64,000 bases of DNA from Lichenicoccus sp964246745 (GCA_964246745.1 CAXTRK010000014.1:21628-85627), one strand, 5' to 3'. Counted from the stretch's first letter, positions 25,258 to 35,591 are shown. Numbers and translations are program-made. Notes: a model not told the origin generated them from the letters alone.

Positions 25258-25809
25258 ATCGGCCCGTTCCGCGTCGAGCCGGGAGTCATCAGCACCTTGA
25301 TGCTGTCGAGCGAGTTGGCGACCTGGATGGCTTCGTCCCATTGCGTGAGGTCGTACTCGTGGGTGACGATGCCGCGTGAGGTGACCAGGCCGCGGCTGAG
25401 CAGGTCGATGGCGATCGGATAGCAGTACGGACCCAGGTGCGAGCCGCGCACGTCGAGTTCCTTGGGGTCGCCGATCACCGACCAGTCGACCGAGGTTTCC
25501 TTGCCGAACACGGAGAACTCGACGAAGCGGCCGAGCTTGCGGATCAGATCGAGCCCCTGGGTGACGCCGCTCGGCGATCCAGTCGCCTCGATATAGACGT
25601 CGCAGCCGTAATTGTCGGTGAGCGCCAGCACTTCCGCGCGGGCGTCCCGCTTGCCCGGGTTGATGGTGACATCGGCGCCGTACTGCCTGGCCAGTTCCAG
25701 CCGCTCGTCGGCCATGTCGATGACCACCAGCTTGCGCGGCGTCTTCAGCTTCAGCACCTGGACCATCATCAGCCCGATCGGCCCGGCGCCGGCCAGCACC
25801 ACGACGTCG
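25248..25809 (-). pseudogene. Truncated duplicate of the zinc dehydrogenase 3' end
   Basis: Bases 25258-25809 match 26692-27243 (552 bp, offset 1434) with no difference that I could find by eye. They encode the last roughly 184 residues of the dehydrogenase at 26679 (from VVVLAGAGPIGLMM to RNGPI) and lack the N-terminal zinc-binding domain. The fragment is fused at its upstream side to an IS630 transposase remnant and at its 3' end has a different last few codons. Not expected to make an enzyme. The near-identity means the duplication is recent. Confidence 0.88.
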
Positions 25810-26006
25810 AAGGTTTCTTCGCCAAGCTGACCAACCGAAGGCTTAAACGCGGCGTATTCCACTCCATCGTGGCCTTACAGGCCGCCATCAACCGCTTTGT
25901 CAAAGAGGCCAACCAGAACCCGAAGCCCTTCCGCTGGACCAAGGACCCCGACGAGATTATCGCCGCTGTCCGCCGAGGGCACCAAGCGTTAGATTCGCAC
26001 CACTAG
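25810..26006 (+). mobile_element. IS630-family transposase, C-terminal remnant
   Basis: From 25810 the frame reads GFFAKLTNRRLKRGVFHSI, ALQAAINRFVKEANQNPKPF and DPDEIIAAVRRGHQALDSHH before TAG (26004-26006). This is the well-conserved C-terminus of IS630-type transposases. The rest of the transposase is gone, replaced at 25809 by the duplicated dehydrogenase segment. No terminal repeats could be assigned. Confidence 0.85.
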
Positions 26007-26578
26007 GCGTTCGGCAGGTCGTCGAAGATGACGCGCTCGTAGAGCTCGGCGACCGGGATCTCGATGCCGATCTCCGGTAGTTCGAGCACGTCGCCTTCCA
26101 CCAGGCCGATCACACTCCAGGGCTCGCCATGCTGACGCGAGTGGACGGTGAGGCCGATGCCGGTCTGTTCGACGAGGACATACCGCTTGATGGATGGCAC
26201 CGCATGATATTCGCGCAGCTTGTGGATTCGGTCGATGTGCCTGGTCGAACCGCTGACCACTTCGAAGACGATGACTGGATCCGGAATGAAGCGGCCAGCT
26301 CCGTCGAGTTTCCCACACGTGACCGTGGCCTCGGGGTAGCGGAGGCGATTGTCCGTCGTCGCGACGCCACCTCCGTCAGATCCCATCGGAACGCACGGGC
26401 CATCCCGCAACCGGATCCGTAGCTGAACGAGGATGTTCAACGCGATCGTGCCATGATTATTGGTGCCGCCGGTCATGGCGACAGGCTGAAAGCCGTCGAA
26501 CTCGTAGCGCCCGTCCTGGGCTTCGGCCCAGGCGACGAACTCTTCCTGCGTCATGGGTTTGCGGAGTGCCACGGTCAT
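26003..26578 (-). CDS. Uma2-family (DUF820) putative endonuclease
   Basis: 191 residues of the Uma2/DUF820 family, which has a PD-(D/E)XK-like fold: MTQEEFVAWAEAQDGRYEFD, NNHGTIALNILVQLR, PDPVIVFEVVS and YHAVPSIKRYVLVE are the typical blocks. The metal-site Asp of the usual YPDvvV(x)C block is replaced: here RYPEATVTCGKLD has Glu. Such genes are abundant in cyanobacteria and mobile regions and their function is unclear. It lies between the IS630 remnant (3' ends overlap by 4 nt) and the intact dehydrogenase, inside the segment flanked by the direct repeats. Confidence 0.85.
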   Translation of the reverse strand: MTVALRKPMTQEEFVAWAEAQDGRYEFDGFQPVAMTGGTNNHGTIALNILVQLRIRLRDGPCVPMGSDGGGVATTDNRLRYPEATVTCGKLDGAGRFIPDPVIVFEVVSGSTRHIDRIHKLREYHAVPSIKRYVLVEQTGIGLTVHSRQHGEPWSVIGLVEGDVLELPEIGIEIPVAELYERVIFDDLPNA

Positions 26579-26678
26579 GCGAGCAAGTTTAGCATTGGCG
26601 GCTATGGGTGTGTCATCCTTTTGAGTGGTCAGTCAGTGAGGCGTCCGCTTTGCGGAGGGTGCCACGGTGGCCGGCCGC

Positions 26679-27806
26679 TTATCGCCCGATGATCGGCCCG
26701 TTCCGCGTCGAGCCGGGAGTCATCAGCACCTTGATGCTGTCGAGCGAGTTGGCGACCTGGATGGCTTCGTCCCATTGCGTGAGGTCGTACTCGTGGGTGA
26801 CGATGCCGCGTGAGGTGACCAGGCCGCGGCTGAGCAGGTCGATGGCGATCGGATAGCAGTACGGACCCAGGTGCGAGCCGCGCACGTCGAGTTCCTTGGG
26901 GTCGCCGATCACCGACCAGTCGACCGAGGTTTCCTTGCCGAACACGGAGAACTCGACGAAGCGGCCGAGCTTGCGGATCAGATCGAGCCCCTGGGTGACG
27001 CCGCTCGGCGATCCAGTCGCCTCGATATAGACGTCGCAGCCGTAATTGTCGGTGAGCGCCAGCACTTCCGCGCGGGCGTCCCGCTTGCCCGGGTTGATGG
27101 TGACATCGGCGCCGTACTGCCTGGCCAGTTCCAGCCGCTCGTCGGCCATGTCGATGACCACCAGCTTGCGCGGCGTCTTCAGCTTCAGCACCTGGACCAT
27201 CATCAGCCCGATCGGCCCGGCGCCGGCCAGCACCACGACGTCGGAGAGCTGCACGTCGCCGCGCTGCACGGTGTGGATCGCGCACGACAGCGGCTCGATG
27301 ATGGCGGCGTCGTTCAGCGGCATCTCGTCGGGGATCACATGCACGCGCGATGTCGGCGGCAGACGCATGTATTCGGCCATGCCGCCATCGGCGACCTCGC
27401 GCTGGAAGCCGAAGATGTTATGCACCTCGCACATCCAGTAGGCGCCGCTGCGGCAGTAGCGGCACTTGTCGCAGGGCACGATCTGCTCGGCGATGACCCG
27501 CTGTCCGGCCTTGACGCCGAAATGCTCGGGGGCGCCTTCGCCGAGTTCGTCGACCACGCCGTAGAACTCGTGGCCGGGGATCACCGGCGCCTTGAGCCAG
27601 CCGTTGCCGGTGTCCCCGCCCCCGCCTTCACCCCAGAACATCTTCGCGCCCTGCCAGCACTTGCAGTCGCTGGCGCAGACGCCGCACGAGGCGATGCGTA
27701 ACACTGCCTCGCGTGGTCCCGCGGTCGGACGCGGCACGTCGCTGACCCGGTAATCCCGCGGGGCGTGGCAGACGATGGCGGTCATGCGTGTGTTCGAGCC
27801 GGACAT
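26679..27806 (-). CDS. Zinc-dependent medium-chain alcohol/polyol dehydrogenase
   Basis: 375 residues. Zn and NAD(P) binding blocks are intact: CGVCASDCKCWQGAKMFWG, the GHE in PVIPGHEFYGVVDELG, structural-zinc cysteines CDKCRYCRSGAYWMC, and Rossmann AGAGPIGLMMVQVLKL. The CxSDCKxxxGxxMFWG style is what I remember from erythritol/L-threitol dehydrogenases, so a polyol substrate is likely but unproven. ATG 27806 follows AAAGGAAA. An AraC-type regulator gene ends 28 nt upstream on the same strand. Its last 552 bp are duplicated at 25258. Confidence 0.87.
   Translation of the reverse strand: MSGSNTRMTAIVCHAPRDYRVSDVPRPTAGPREAVLRIASCGVCASDCKCWQGAKMFWGEGGGGDTGNGWLKAPVIPGHEFYGVVDELGEGAPEHFGVKAGQRVIAEQIVPCDKCRYCRSGAYWMCEVHNIFGFQREVADGGMAEYMRLPPTSRVHVIPDEMPLNDAAIIEPLSCAIHTVQRGDVQLSDVVVLAGAGPIGLMMVQVLKLKTPRKLVVIDMADERLELARQYGADVTINPGKRDARAEVLALTDNYGCDVYIEATGSPSGVTQGLDLIRKLGRFVEFSVFGKETSVDWSVIGDPKELDVRGSHLGPYCYPIAIDLLSRGLVTSRGIVTHEYDLTQWDEAIQVANSLDSIKVLMTPGSTRNGPIIGR
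26692..27243. repeat. 552-bp direct repeat, parental copy
   Basis: Same-orientation partner of 25258-25809, 1434 bp apart. Recombination between the two would delete the IS630 remnant and the Uma2 gene and leave one full dehydrogenase. Confidence 0.88.
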
Positions 27807-27834
27807 ATGATGGTTTCCTTTGTTGCCGGAACGC

Positions 27835-28725
27835 TCAGGCGGCCTGGGAGCGCCCCACATGCGCCTCGGCCAGGCGGTGGGCGCGGCGCCAGCTCGACGG
27901 CGTGATGTTTCTGTGCAGCAGAAACTGCCGATTGAAATTGGAGACGTTCTTGAAGCCGGCCTGGAAGCAGATCTCGATGACGCTGTCGTCGGTGTGCAGC
28001 AGCATCTCGCAGGAGCGCGCAATCCGCTTCTCGTTGACGTAATGCACGAAAGACTGTCCGGTCTGCCGTCGGAAGGCGCGTGAAAAGCTGCTCTGCGTGT
28101 AGCCGGCCAGGGCCGCCATGTCGCGCTCGCGGATGTTGCCGGTGAGATCGCGCTCGATATGCAGCAGCACGTGCTCGAGCGCCTTGTGCACGTAGTCGCG
28201 CGCGCAGGGCTGGTAGTGCGGGCTGGACAGCCGCCTGCGTTCAGAATGGGTCGCCATCACCCGCATCAGCCCGAAAAACAGCTCCAGCCGCGCCGCTCCG
28301 TGCGCGGTCTGCAGCGCGGTCATCAGGCCAAGCGCTTCCTCGCTGGCGCGGAGCCCATATTCAAGGCCGCCGAGGCTTTCCTCCAGCACCGCGCCCACCA
28401 TGCGCAGTTCGGGAAAGCTCTCGATGGCGCGGCGGATGAAAGGCTCCGGGAAGTGCAGGACCAGGCAGCGCTGCGCGACGCTCTCGCCGGGAGGCAGGTC
28501 GCTGATCCAGTTGTGCGGCAAATTAGGGCCAAGAAAGGCAAGGTTGCCGGGCGCGAAGCTGCCGACGTAATCGCCGACAAACGTGCGGCCGGTGGTCGCG
28601 GTGATCAGGTGGATTTCATATTCCGGATGGAAATGCCATTTGACCGTCTCATACGGATAGCCGTGCGACCAGGCCTTGAAGGACTCGTCCGGCTTGAGCT
28701 GCACCAGCTCTCGATACAGGCGCAT
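27835..28725 (-). CDS. AraC-family transcriptional regulator
   Basis: 296 residues. An N-terminal cupin-like sensor (about 1-130: WHFHPEYEIHLITATTGRTF, then GNLAFLGPNLPHNWIS) and a C-terminal double helix-turn-helix (about 190-285: MAALAGYTQSSFSRAFRRQT, VNEKRIARSCEMLLHT, ICFQAGFKNVSNFNRQF). ATG 28725 puts the start at MRLYREL with GGGAGG 13 nt upstream; an upstream in-frame ATG near 28797 is possible but adds residues unlike the family. It is followed by the dehydrogenase gene and probably controls it in response to a polyol or sugar. Confidence 0.9.
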   Translation of the reverse strand: MRLYRELVQLKPDESFKAWSHGYPYETVKWHFHPEYEIHLITATTGRTFVGDYVGSFAPGNLAFLGPNLPHNWISDLPPGESVAQRCLVLHFPEPFIRRAIESFPELRMVGAVLEESLGGLEYGLRASEEALGLMTALQTAHGAARLELFFGLMRVMATHSERRRLSSPHYQPCARDYVHKALEHVLLHIERDLTGNIRERDMAALAGYTQSSFSRAFRRQTGQSFVHYVNEKRIARSCEMLLHTDDSVIEICFQAGFKNVSNFNRQFLLHRNITPSSWRRAHRLAEAHVGRSQAA

Positions 28726-29103
28726 CGGCTTTGCGGAACCTCCCAGTGGAACGGATCTGACGTGTCCGCTTACACCGAGCGCGTAGCGTAGAAGCATCGT
28801 CCGCTGACTGCTACCAATCCTGTCCCATGGAGGTGATACTTTCTTGTCCGATGCCTGCGTTGCCCGGTGCCTGCGTTGCCCGGTGCCTGCGTTGACAGTC
28901 TCGTCCGCTCCTCCTATACGCCGCCACACTGCCGGGAACGTGGACGATCCGGCCGGTTCCGCATGGGCACTCGACCGTCCGTCGGCCGGCAATACGGATT
29001 GCGCCCGTCATGACCCACCAGGGCCGTGGCCTACCGGTGCAACAATGCCGCAATGATCAAAGGCCTATGGTCAGCGATTGGGCGGGAGAAGAAAGGGTTT
29101 GCC
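28726..29103. other. Intergenic region with a 16-bp tandem repeat, between araC-like gene and rpsD
   Basis: 378 nt with no supported gene; it must hold the divergent promoters of the regulator and rpsD. Bases 28852-28896 are a direct tandem repeat of TGCCTGCGTTGCCCGG (two full copies and a third of 13 bp). No terminator or leader structure could be recognised. Confidence 0.6.
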
Positions 29104-29720
29104 ATGAGCAAGCGCCTGGAAAGCAAGTACAAGGTCAATCGCCGCCTCGGCGTCAATCTCTGGGGCCGCGCCAAGTCGCCGATCAACAAGCGCGACTACG
29201 GTCCCGGCCAGCACGGCCAGCGGCGCAAGCAGAAGCCATCCGACTTCTCCGTGCAGCTCATGGCCAAGCAGAAGCTTAGAAGCTACTATGGCAATATCAG
29301 CGAGAAGCAGTTCCGCCGCTATTACACCGAAGCGGTGCGTCGCAAGGGCGATACCTCGGAAAACCTGATCGATCTGCTCGAGCGCCGGCTTGACGCGGTC
29401 ATCTATCGACTGAAATTCGCGCTGACGCCGTTTGCCGCCCGCCAGTTCGTCAACCACGGCCATGTCACGGTCAACGGCCGCAAGGTGAACATTCCCTCGT
29501 TTCTCGTGCGTGACAACGACGTGATCGAGGTGCGCGAGAAATCCAAGCAACTCGCCGTGGTGCTGGACGCGGCACAGAATGGCGAGCGCGACGTGCCGGA
29601 ATATCTCGACGTCGATCATCGCCAGATGAAGGGCCGCTTTACCCGCTCGCCCAAGCTCTCCGATGTGCCGTATCCGGTCACCATGGAGCCGAACCTGGTG
29701 GTCGAGTTCTACTCGAGGTA

Positions 29721-29721
<1 letters not shown>
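29104..29721 (+). CDS. rpsD: 30S ribosomal protein S4
   Basis: 205 residues, the usual length. A primary 16S rRNA binder that starts 30S assembly. The start MSKRLESKYKVNRRLGVNLW, the block RDYGPGQHGQRRKQKPSDF, and the S4 RNA-binding domain (about 95-155: LERRLDAVIYRLKFA, ARQFVNHGHVTVNG) are all clear. ATG 29104 gives the standard N-terminus with AAAGGG upstream. Its stop overlaps prfC by one base (TAATG). Confidence 0.98.
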
Positions 29722-31262
<1,541 letters not shown>

Positions 31263-31276
31263 AGCCGGAGTGCCTC

Positions 31277-32515
31277 ATGCTGACATATCTGCTGATCGGA
31301 TTGGGCGGCGCCGCGGGCAGCATCGTGCGCGCCTGGCTGGGCGCCGCGGTCGCAGCCCTTTCCGGTCCCGCCTTTCCGTGGGGCACCATCCTGATCAACA
31401 TCATAGGCTCGTTCGTGATCGGCTTTTTCGGCACGCTGACGGCGACCGACGGCCGTTTCGCCGTCGCATCCGATTGGCGCGCCTTCGTGATGATCGGCCT
31501 TTGCGGCGGCTTCACGACCTTCTCGTCATTCAGCCTGCAGACCCTGGAGCTGATACGCGACGACCGCGCCGCCCAGGCGCTCGGCAATATCGCGCTGTCG
31601 GTGGGGCTGTGCCTGGCCGCCGTCGCGGCAGGCGCCTCCATGGGGCTGGTCACGCGCACCTCCCGCCTCGCCGCGGCCGGCGCGCCGCCGGGCGGCACAC
31701 TTGGCGGCAGCATGGTTGTCGTCCTGCACGGGCCGGAGCGGGTGGATGATATGCTGGGTGCGGCGGCGCGGCTTCTGGCCCTTGGCGAGGGACGCAAGGT
31801 GACCGCGCTGGCCGCGCACGACAGGATCATGGCGCCCTTGCTGCCGAGCGAAGAGGTGATGACGCGCGAGCGCAAGGCGGCGATCGCGGCGCGTCACGAT
31901 GAGTGGTCCCTGGGCATGCGCCAGGCCCTCGATCGCTGGGTTCGCGAGGAGGCGCGCCAAGGTTTTGCGGCGCGCTGGATAGAAGTCGGGGCTGATGTGG
32001 CGCGAGCGCTGACTGAGCACGGCCGTGACGCGCACCTGCTCTTGCTGGAACAGCATCCCGGCGATCCGGGTGCGGCCGCGCGTGTCCACGCGGCGCTGCT
32101 CGGAGCCGGCAGGCCGGTCCTGTTGGTGCCTCCGGGAGGCCTCGATTTCGGCGTTGATTTCGATGGCACGGTCGTCGTCGCGTGGGCGGACAACCGGCAT
32201 GTCCGGCTGGCATTGAAAACCGCGGCGCCGTTGCTGGCCAAGGCCAGGCGCGTCGTCGTGCTGCGCGTCGATGCCGCGTCAGATCAGGGCATCCCCGTGG
32301 AGCTGAGGCATCTTCCTGTCGAGCTGATGACGACGCCACGTGGGGATGGGACGGTCGGCGCGCGCCTGCTCGCGGTCGCGCGCGACGCGGGCGCCAGTCT
32401 GCTCGTCATGGGCGGCGACAGTCACGGCGCGTTCCGGGAACGGATGCTCGGCGGTGTCACGCAGGGGGTGCTGGAGGCGGCCGACCTGCCAGTGCTGTTG
32501 CAGCACCAGGGGTAA
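31277..32515 (+). CDS. crcB: CrcB fluoride channel fused to a UspA-like domain
   Basis: 412 residues, versus about 125 for ordinary CrcB/Fluc. Residues 1-125 are a complete Fluc subunit: four helices with LIGLGGAAGSIVRAWL, FPWGTILINIIGSFVIG and the diagnostic GLCGGFTTFSSFSLQTLEL; these form dual-topology dimers that export fluoride. After a Gly-rich linker, residues about 145-410 look like two universal-stress-protein half-domains (MVVVLHGPERVDD; TVVVAWADNRHVRLALKTA; ASLLVMGGDSHGAFRERMLG, then DLPVLLQH, the nucleotide-loop pattern). No internal stop or frameshift is visible at the join. It follows prfC by 14 nt. How a soluble Usp domain would work with a dual-topology channel is an open question. 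Confidence 0.83.
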   Translation: MLTYLLIGLGGAAGSIVRAWLGAAVAALSGPAFPWGTILINIIGSFVIGFFGTLTATDGRFAVASDWRAFVMIGLCGGFTTFSSFSLQTLELIRDDRAAQALGNIALSVGLCLAAVAAGASMGLVTRTSRLAAAGAPPGGTLGGSMVVVLHGPERVDDMLGAAARLLALGEGRKVTALAAHDRIMAPLLPSEEVMTRERKAAIAARHDEWSLGMRQALDRWVREEARQGFAARWIEVGADVARALTEHGRDAHLLLLEQHPGDPGAAARVHAALLGAGRPVLLVPPGGLDFGVDFDGTVVVAWADNRHVRLALKTAAPLLAKARRVVVLRVDAASDQGIPVELRHLPVELMTTPRGDGTVGARLLAVARDAGASLLVMGGDSHGAFRERMLGGVTQGVLEAADLPVLLQHQG

Positions 32516-32620
32516 TGCCACGCCGCCTGGCGACGTTGACGCCGCTGTGACCTCGGCCAACGGAACAGTCCGTTCACTGCCGGGTTGTGCTGCCGGAATC
32601 CAGACCCGGAGCACAGCATC

Positions 32621-33157
32621 ATGGCTATCGCAGGCAGGAAGATCGCGGTGCTTGCCACCGACGGCGTTGAAGAGGTCGAACTGACCGAACCGGTCAAGGC
32701 GTTGAGAGAGGCAGGCGCCGTGGTCAGCATCGTCTCGCTCGAGCCCGGCCAGTTCCAGGCGATGCGGCAGGACGTGAATGCCTCGAGCAAGATCGATGTC
32801 GACGAGACCGTGGGCGAGGCCCGCGCGGATCAGTTCGACGGATTGGTGCTGCCCGGCGGCACCACCAATCCGGACAAGCTCCGCATCGACGACAAGGCGG
32901 TTGCGTTCGTCAAATCGTTTGTCGATGCCGACAAGCCGATCGCGGCGATCTGCCATGGTCCCTGGACGCTGATCAACGCGGGCGGCGTATCCGGGCACCG
33001 GATGACGTCCTGGCCGTCGCTGCAGACCGACCTGCGCAATGCCGGCGCTGAATGGGTCGACGAGACCTGCGTGCGCGATGGCAAGCTGGTCACCTCGCGT
33101 AACCCGAAGGATCTGCCGGCGTTCTGCGAAGCCATCGTCGAGCTGTTCGCGGCGTAA
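32621..33157 (+). CDS. DJ-1/PfpI-family protein (YhbO-like)
   Basis: 178 residues. Class I glutamine-amidotransferase-like fold with the nucleophile C111 in AAICHGPW on the expected elbow, the partner Glu in DGVEEVELTEPVKAL (about 17-18) and GLVLPGGTTNPD. Family members are annotated as proteases or protein/nucleotide deglycases; stress protection is the usual theme. ATG 32621 gives the canonical N-terminus; no strong ribosome-binding site is visible. 105 nt follow the CrcB-Usp gene. Confidence 0.92.
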   Translation: MAIAGRKIAVLATDGVEEVELTEPVKALREAGAVVSIVSLEPGQFQAMRQDVNASSKIDVDETVGEARADQFDGLVLPGGTTNPDKLRIDDKAVAFVKSFVDADKPIAAICHGPWTLINAGGVSGHRMTSWPSLQTDLRNAGAEWVDETCVRDGKLVTSRNPKDLPAFCEAIVELFAA

Positions 33158-33166
33158 CGGCGCGGC

Positions 33167-33319
33167 TTACCCGAGCAGCCCGATCAGGGCTGCCGCGGCG
33201 AGGGCGAGGGCGGCTCCCAGGGCCGGTCGACCGACTCGCTCGCTTCCTGGCCCGCTTCGGCAGATCAGCGCCACCCCGGCGAGCCAGATCGCAAGCACCG
33301 CCAGAGTGGCTGGCCTCAA
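33167..33319 (-). CDS. 50-residue two-helix membrane peptide, coupled to acetyltransferase
   Basis: From TTG 33319 the frame gives RPATLAVLAIWLAGVALI, a short polar loop (CRSGPGSERVGRP) and ALGAALALAAAALIGLLG, i.e. two likely membrane helices, then TAA at 33167-33169. The TTG overlaps the TGA of the upstream acetyltransferase gene (TTGA), which is a good sign of translational coupling. No family is recognised. The evidence is start overlap, composition and length only. Confidence 0.5.
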   Translation of the reverse strand: MRPATLAVLAIWLAGVALICRSGPGSERVGRPALGAALALAAAALIGLLG

Positions 33320-33828
33320 CGCGCCGCCTCGTCCGCCAGCAGCGCCCAGCGCTCGTGGTCACGCCAAGCGCCATCGACGAAAAGGTAACGCGGCGAAAAT
33401 CCCTCCAGGCGAAATCCAGCCCGGCGCGCCAGCGCAATCGACGCGACGTTGCCAGGCTGAATGTTGGCCTCCAGCCGATGCAGGCCGAGGGCTTCAAAGC
33501 CGAAGCGGCATGCCTGCCGCAAAGCGTCCGTCATCAGCCCACGCCGCGCCGTTGCAATCATCCCGTAATAGCCGAGATAGGCGTTCTGGAAGCTCCCAGT
33601 GACGACCTCGCTCAGCGTCAGGACGCCGGCAATCTCGCCGGAGATGGCTGCCCTGGCGACAAGGGCCACCAGGCCTCTCGTCTGGACCCGGCGGAACCAT
33701 GTCTCGAAGCCGGGTCGGTCGACGGGAGGGGTTGCCCATGGGTGATGCAGCGCGCGGCTCTGCCGATTGGCCTCGATCAGCGCTTCTGCGTCTTCCCAGA
33801 CAAGCGGATCAAGGCGCGTTGAAGGCAT
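33316..33828 (-). CDS. rimJ: GNAT N-acetyltransferase (RimJ/RimL-like)
   Basis: 170 residues of the Acetyltransf_3 type that modifies N-terminal amines of proteins or related substrates with acetyl-CoA. Family blocks: LVWEDAEALIEANRQSRALH, ISGEIAGVLTLSEVV, the acetyl-CoA loop region ATARRGLMTDALRQACRF and the C-terminal LHRLEANIQPGN with ALARRAGFRLEGFSPRYLF. It lies downstream of the helicase gene on the same strand (8 nt apart). RimJ is the nearest named relative by pattern; substrate not proven. Confidence 0.87.
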   Translation of the reverse strand: MPSTRLDPLVWEDAEALIEANRQSRALHHPWATPPVDRPGFETWFRRVQTRGLVALVARAAISGEIAGVLTLSEVVTGSFQNAYLGYYGMIATARRGLMTDALRQACRFGFEALGLHRLEANIQPGNVASIALARRAGFRLEGFSPRYLFVDGAWRDHERWALLADEAAR

Positions 33829-33836
33829 CGCGCAGC

Positions 33837-35555
33837 CTACCTTGCCGAGGCAGCCCGCCGGCGTGAAGAGCCTTCGTTGAGACGCCGCGCGGGCGGACGC
33901 GAGCCAGAGGGCGTACTAGAAGGTGCTCCGGACGCGGCCTCGATGCGGACCTCGTCATCCTCGGCGCCGGCGACGCATTCCTTGAAGCGGGCGGCGGTCG
34001 ACGGGCTGATCTCGAACAGCGTCTCCCGCTCGGCGATACGGATCGCGCCAATATCGCGCTTGGTGACACCGCCGAGGCGGCAGATCAGCGGCACCAGCCA
34101 TTTTGGATCAGCGCGCTGGTGCCGTCCGATCGCCATACGGAACCAGATTCCCTCGCCGGGAGCGATACGGTCCGGCCGGTCGGCGCGTGTGCGCGGCGCG
34201 GGCGGCGCATCGCCGGCCGGGCGGCGCTCAAGCGCCCGCGCCGAGACCGCCACGACCTCCTCGGGCTCCGGCAGACGCGCGCGGTGCAGCCGGATCAGGG
34301 CGGCGGCGATGTCCTCTGGCGCGCGGCCCTCCAGCAAGGTGCGCGCGAGTTCCCTGTCCTCTGGCTCGATCGGCCCGGCGAGCAGCGGATCCGCAAGCAG
34401 CCGCTCGCTGTCCCGGGCGCGTATCTCGTCCACCGTCGGCGGTCCGCTCCAGCTTGCGCTGACATTGGCGGCGGCGAGCAGCATCTCGGCGCGCCGCCTG
34501 CGTAGTTGCGGCACGATCACGACGCACGTGCCCTTGCGTCCGGCGCGGCCGGTGCGGCCGCTGCGGTGCAGCAGCGTCGCCGCCTCGGTCGGCAGGCTCG
34601 CATGCACCACCAAGCCGAGATCGGGCAGGTCGAGGCCACGCGCCGCCACGTCGGTGGCGACGCAGACCCGTGCCTGACCGGTGCGCAGCGATTCGAGCGC
34701 CCGCGACCGCTCGCTCTGGCTCAGCTCGCCGGACAGCGCCACGGAAGCGAAGCCGCGCTCCAGCAGGCTGCCGTGCATGTGCCGGACCATCTCGCGCGTG
34801 TTGCAGAACACCATCGCCGTCGGGCTCTCGAAGTAGCGCAGCACGTTGACGACGCTGTGCTCCTCTTCGCTGCGCGCGGCGAGCACGCAGCGATATTCAA
34901 TGTCGGCATGCTGGACGCGGTTGCCGCCGCCAGTGTCGATGCGTAGCGCGTCACGCTGATACCGCCGGGCAAGGCTCGCGATCTCGCGCGCGATTGTGGC
35001 CGAGAACAGCAGCGTGCGGCGGCTCTGCGGCGTCTTGTCGAGAATCGTCTCCAGTTCCTCGCGAAAGCCGAGATCGAGCATTTCGTCGGCCTCGTCGAGC
35101 ACGACGACGCCAAGCCCGGAGACGTCAAGACGTCCGCGAGTGAGATGATCACAGAGCCGGCCGGGGGTGCCGACGACGATATGGCAGCCGCCGGCAAGCG
35201 CCTGCGCCTCACGACGGAGGTCCATCCCCCCGATGCAGGAGATGATGCGCGCGCCGGTGTCGGCATAGAGCCAGGACAGTTCGCGATGCACCTGCATGGC
35301 GAGCTCGCGGGTCGGCGCGATCACCAGCGCGAGCGGGGCCGCGGCGCGCTCGAACCGCGGCGCCGTGCCGAGCAGCGTGTCCGCGGCGGCCAGACCGTAG
35401 GCCACGGTTTTGCCGGAGCCAGTCTGCGCCGAGACCAGCAGGTCGCGACCGGAGGTTTCCGGCTGCAGCACCGCATCCTGCACGGAAGTCGGTTCAGCAT
35501 AGCCGCGCGCGGTCAGCGCCTGCGCGAGCGAGGGATGGATCGGAGGAAAGGGCAT
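33837..35555 (-). CDS. DEAD-box ATP-dependent RNA helicase (DbpA-like)
   Basis: 572 residues. Q motif PTSVQDAVLQ, motif I SAQTGSGKTVAYGLA, Ia APTRELAMQVH, II VVLDEADEMLDLGF, III LFSATIAREI, motif V VATDVAARGLDLP and VI HRSGRTGRAGRKG are all present. The C-terminal part (about 470-535) has the DbpA-type RNA-binding domain (WLVPLICRLGGVTKRDIGAI and ETLFEI), which targets rRNA in DbpA. A basic Ser/Pro-rich tail follows. Likely role: ribosome assembly or RNA remodelling. Confidence 0.93.
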   Translation of the reverse strand: MPFPPIHPSLAQALTARGYAEPTSVQDAVLQPETSGRDLLVSAQTGSGKTVAYGLAAADTLLGTAPRFERAAAPLALVIAPTRELAMQVHRELSWLYADTGARIISCIGGMDLRREAQALAGGCHIVVGTPGRLCDHLTRGRLDVSGLGVVVLDEADEMLDLGFREELETILDKTPQSRRTLLFSATIAREIASLARRYQRDALRIDTGGGNRVQHADIEYRCVLAARSEEEHSVVNVLRYFESPTAMVFCNTREMVRHMHGSLLERGFASVALSGELSQSERSRALESLRTGQARVCVATDVAARGLDLPDLGLVVHASLPTEAATLLHRSGRTGRAGRKGTCVVIVPQLRRRRAEMLLAAANVSASWSGPPTVDEIRARDSERLLADPLLAGPIEPEDRELARTLLEGRAPEDIAAALIRLHRARLPEPEEVVAVSARALERRPAGDAPPAPRTRADRPDRIAPGEGIWFRMAIGRHQRADPKWLVPLICRLGGVTKRDIGAIRIAERETLFEISPSTAARFKECVAGAEDDEVRIEAASGAPSSTPSGSRPPARRLNEGSSRRRAASAR

Positions 35556-35591
35556 GGCGCGTCTATAGGACGAACCAGGCCATGTCCGACA

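Noticed and set aside
25248..25809. A second functional dehydrogenase
   Set aside because: It lacks the whole N-terminal zinc domain and is fused to a transposase tail.
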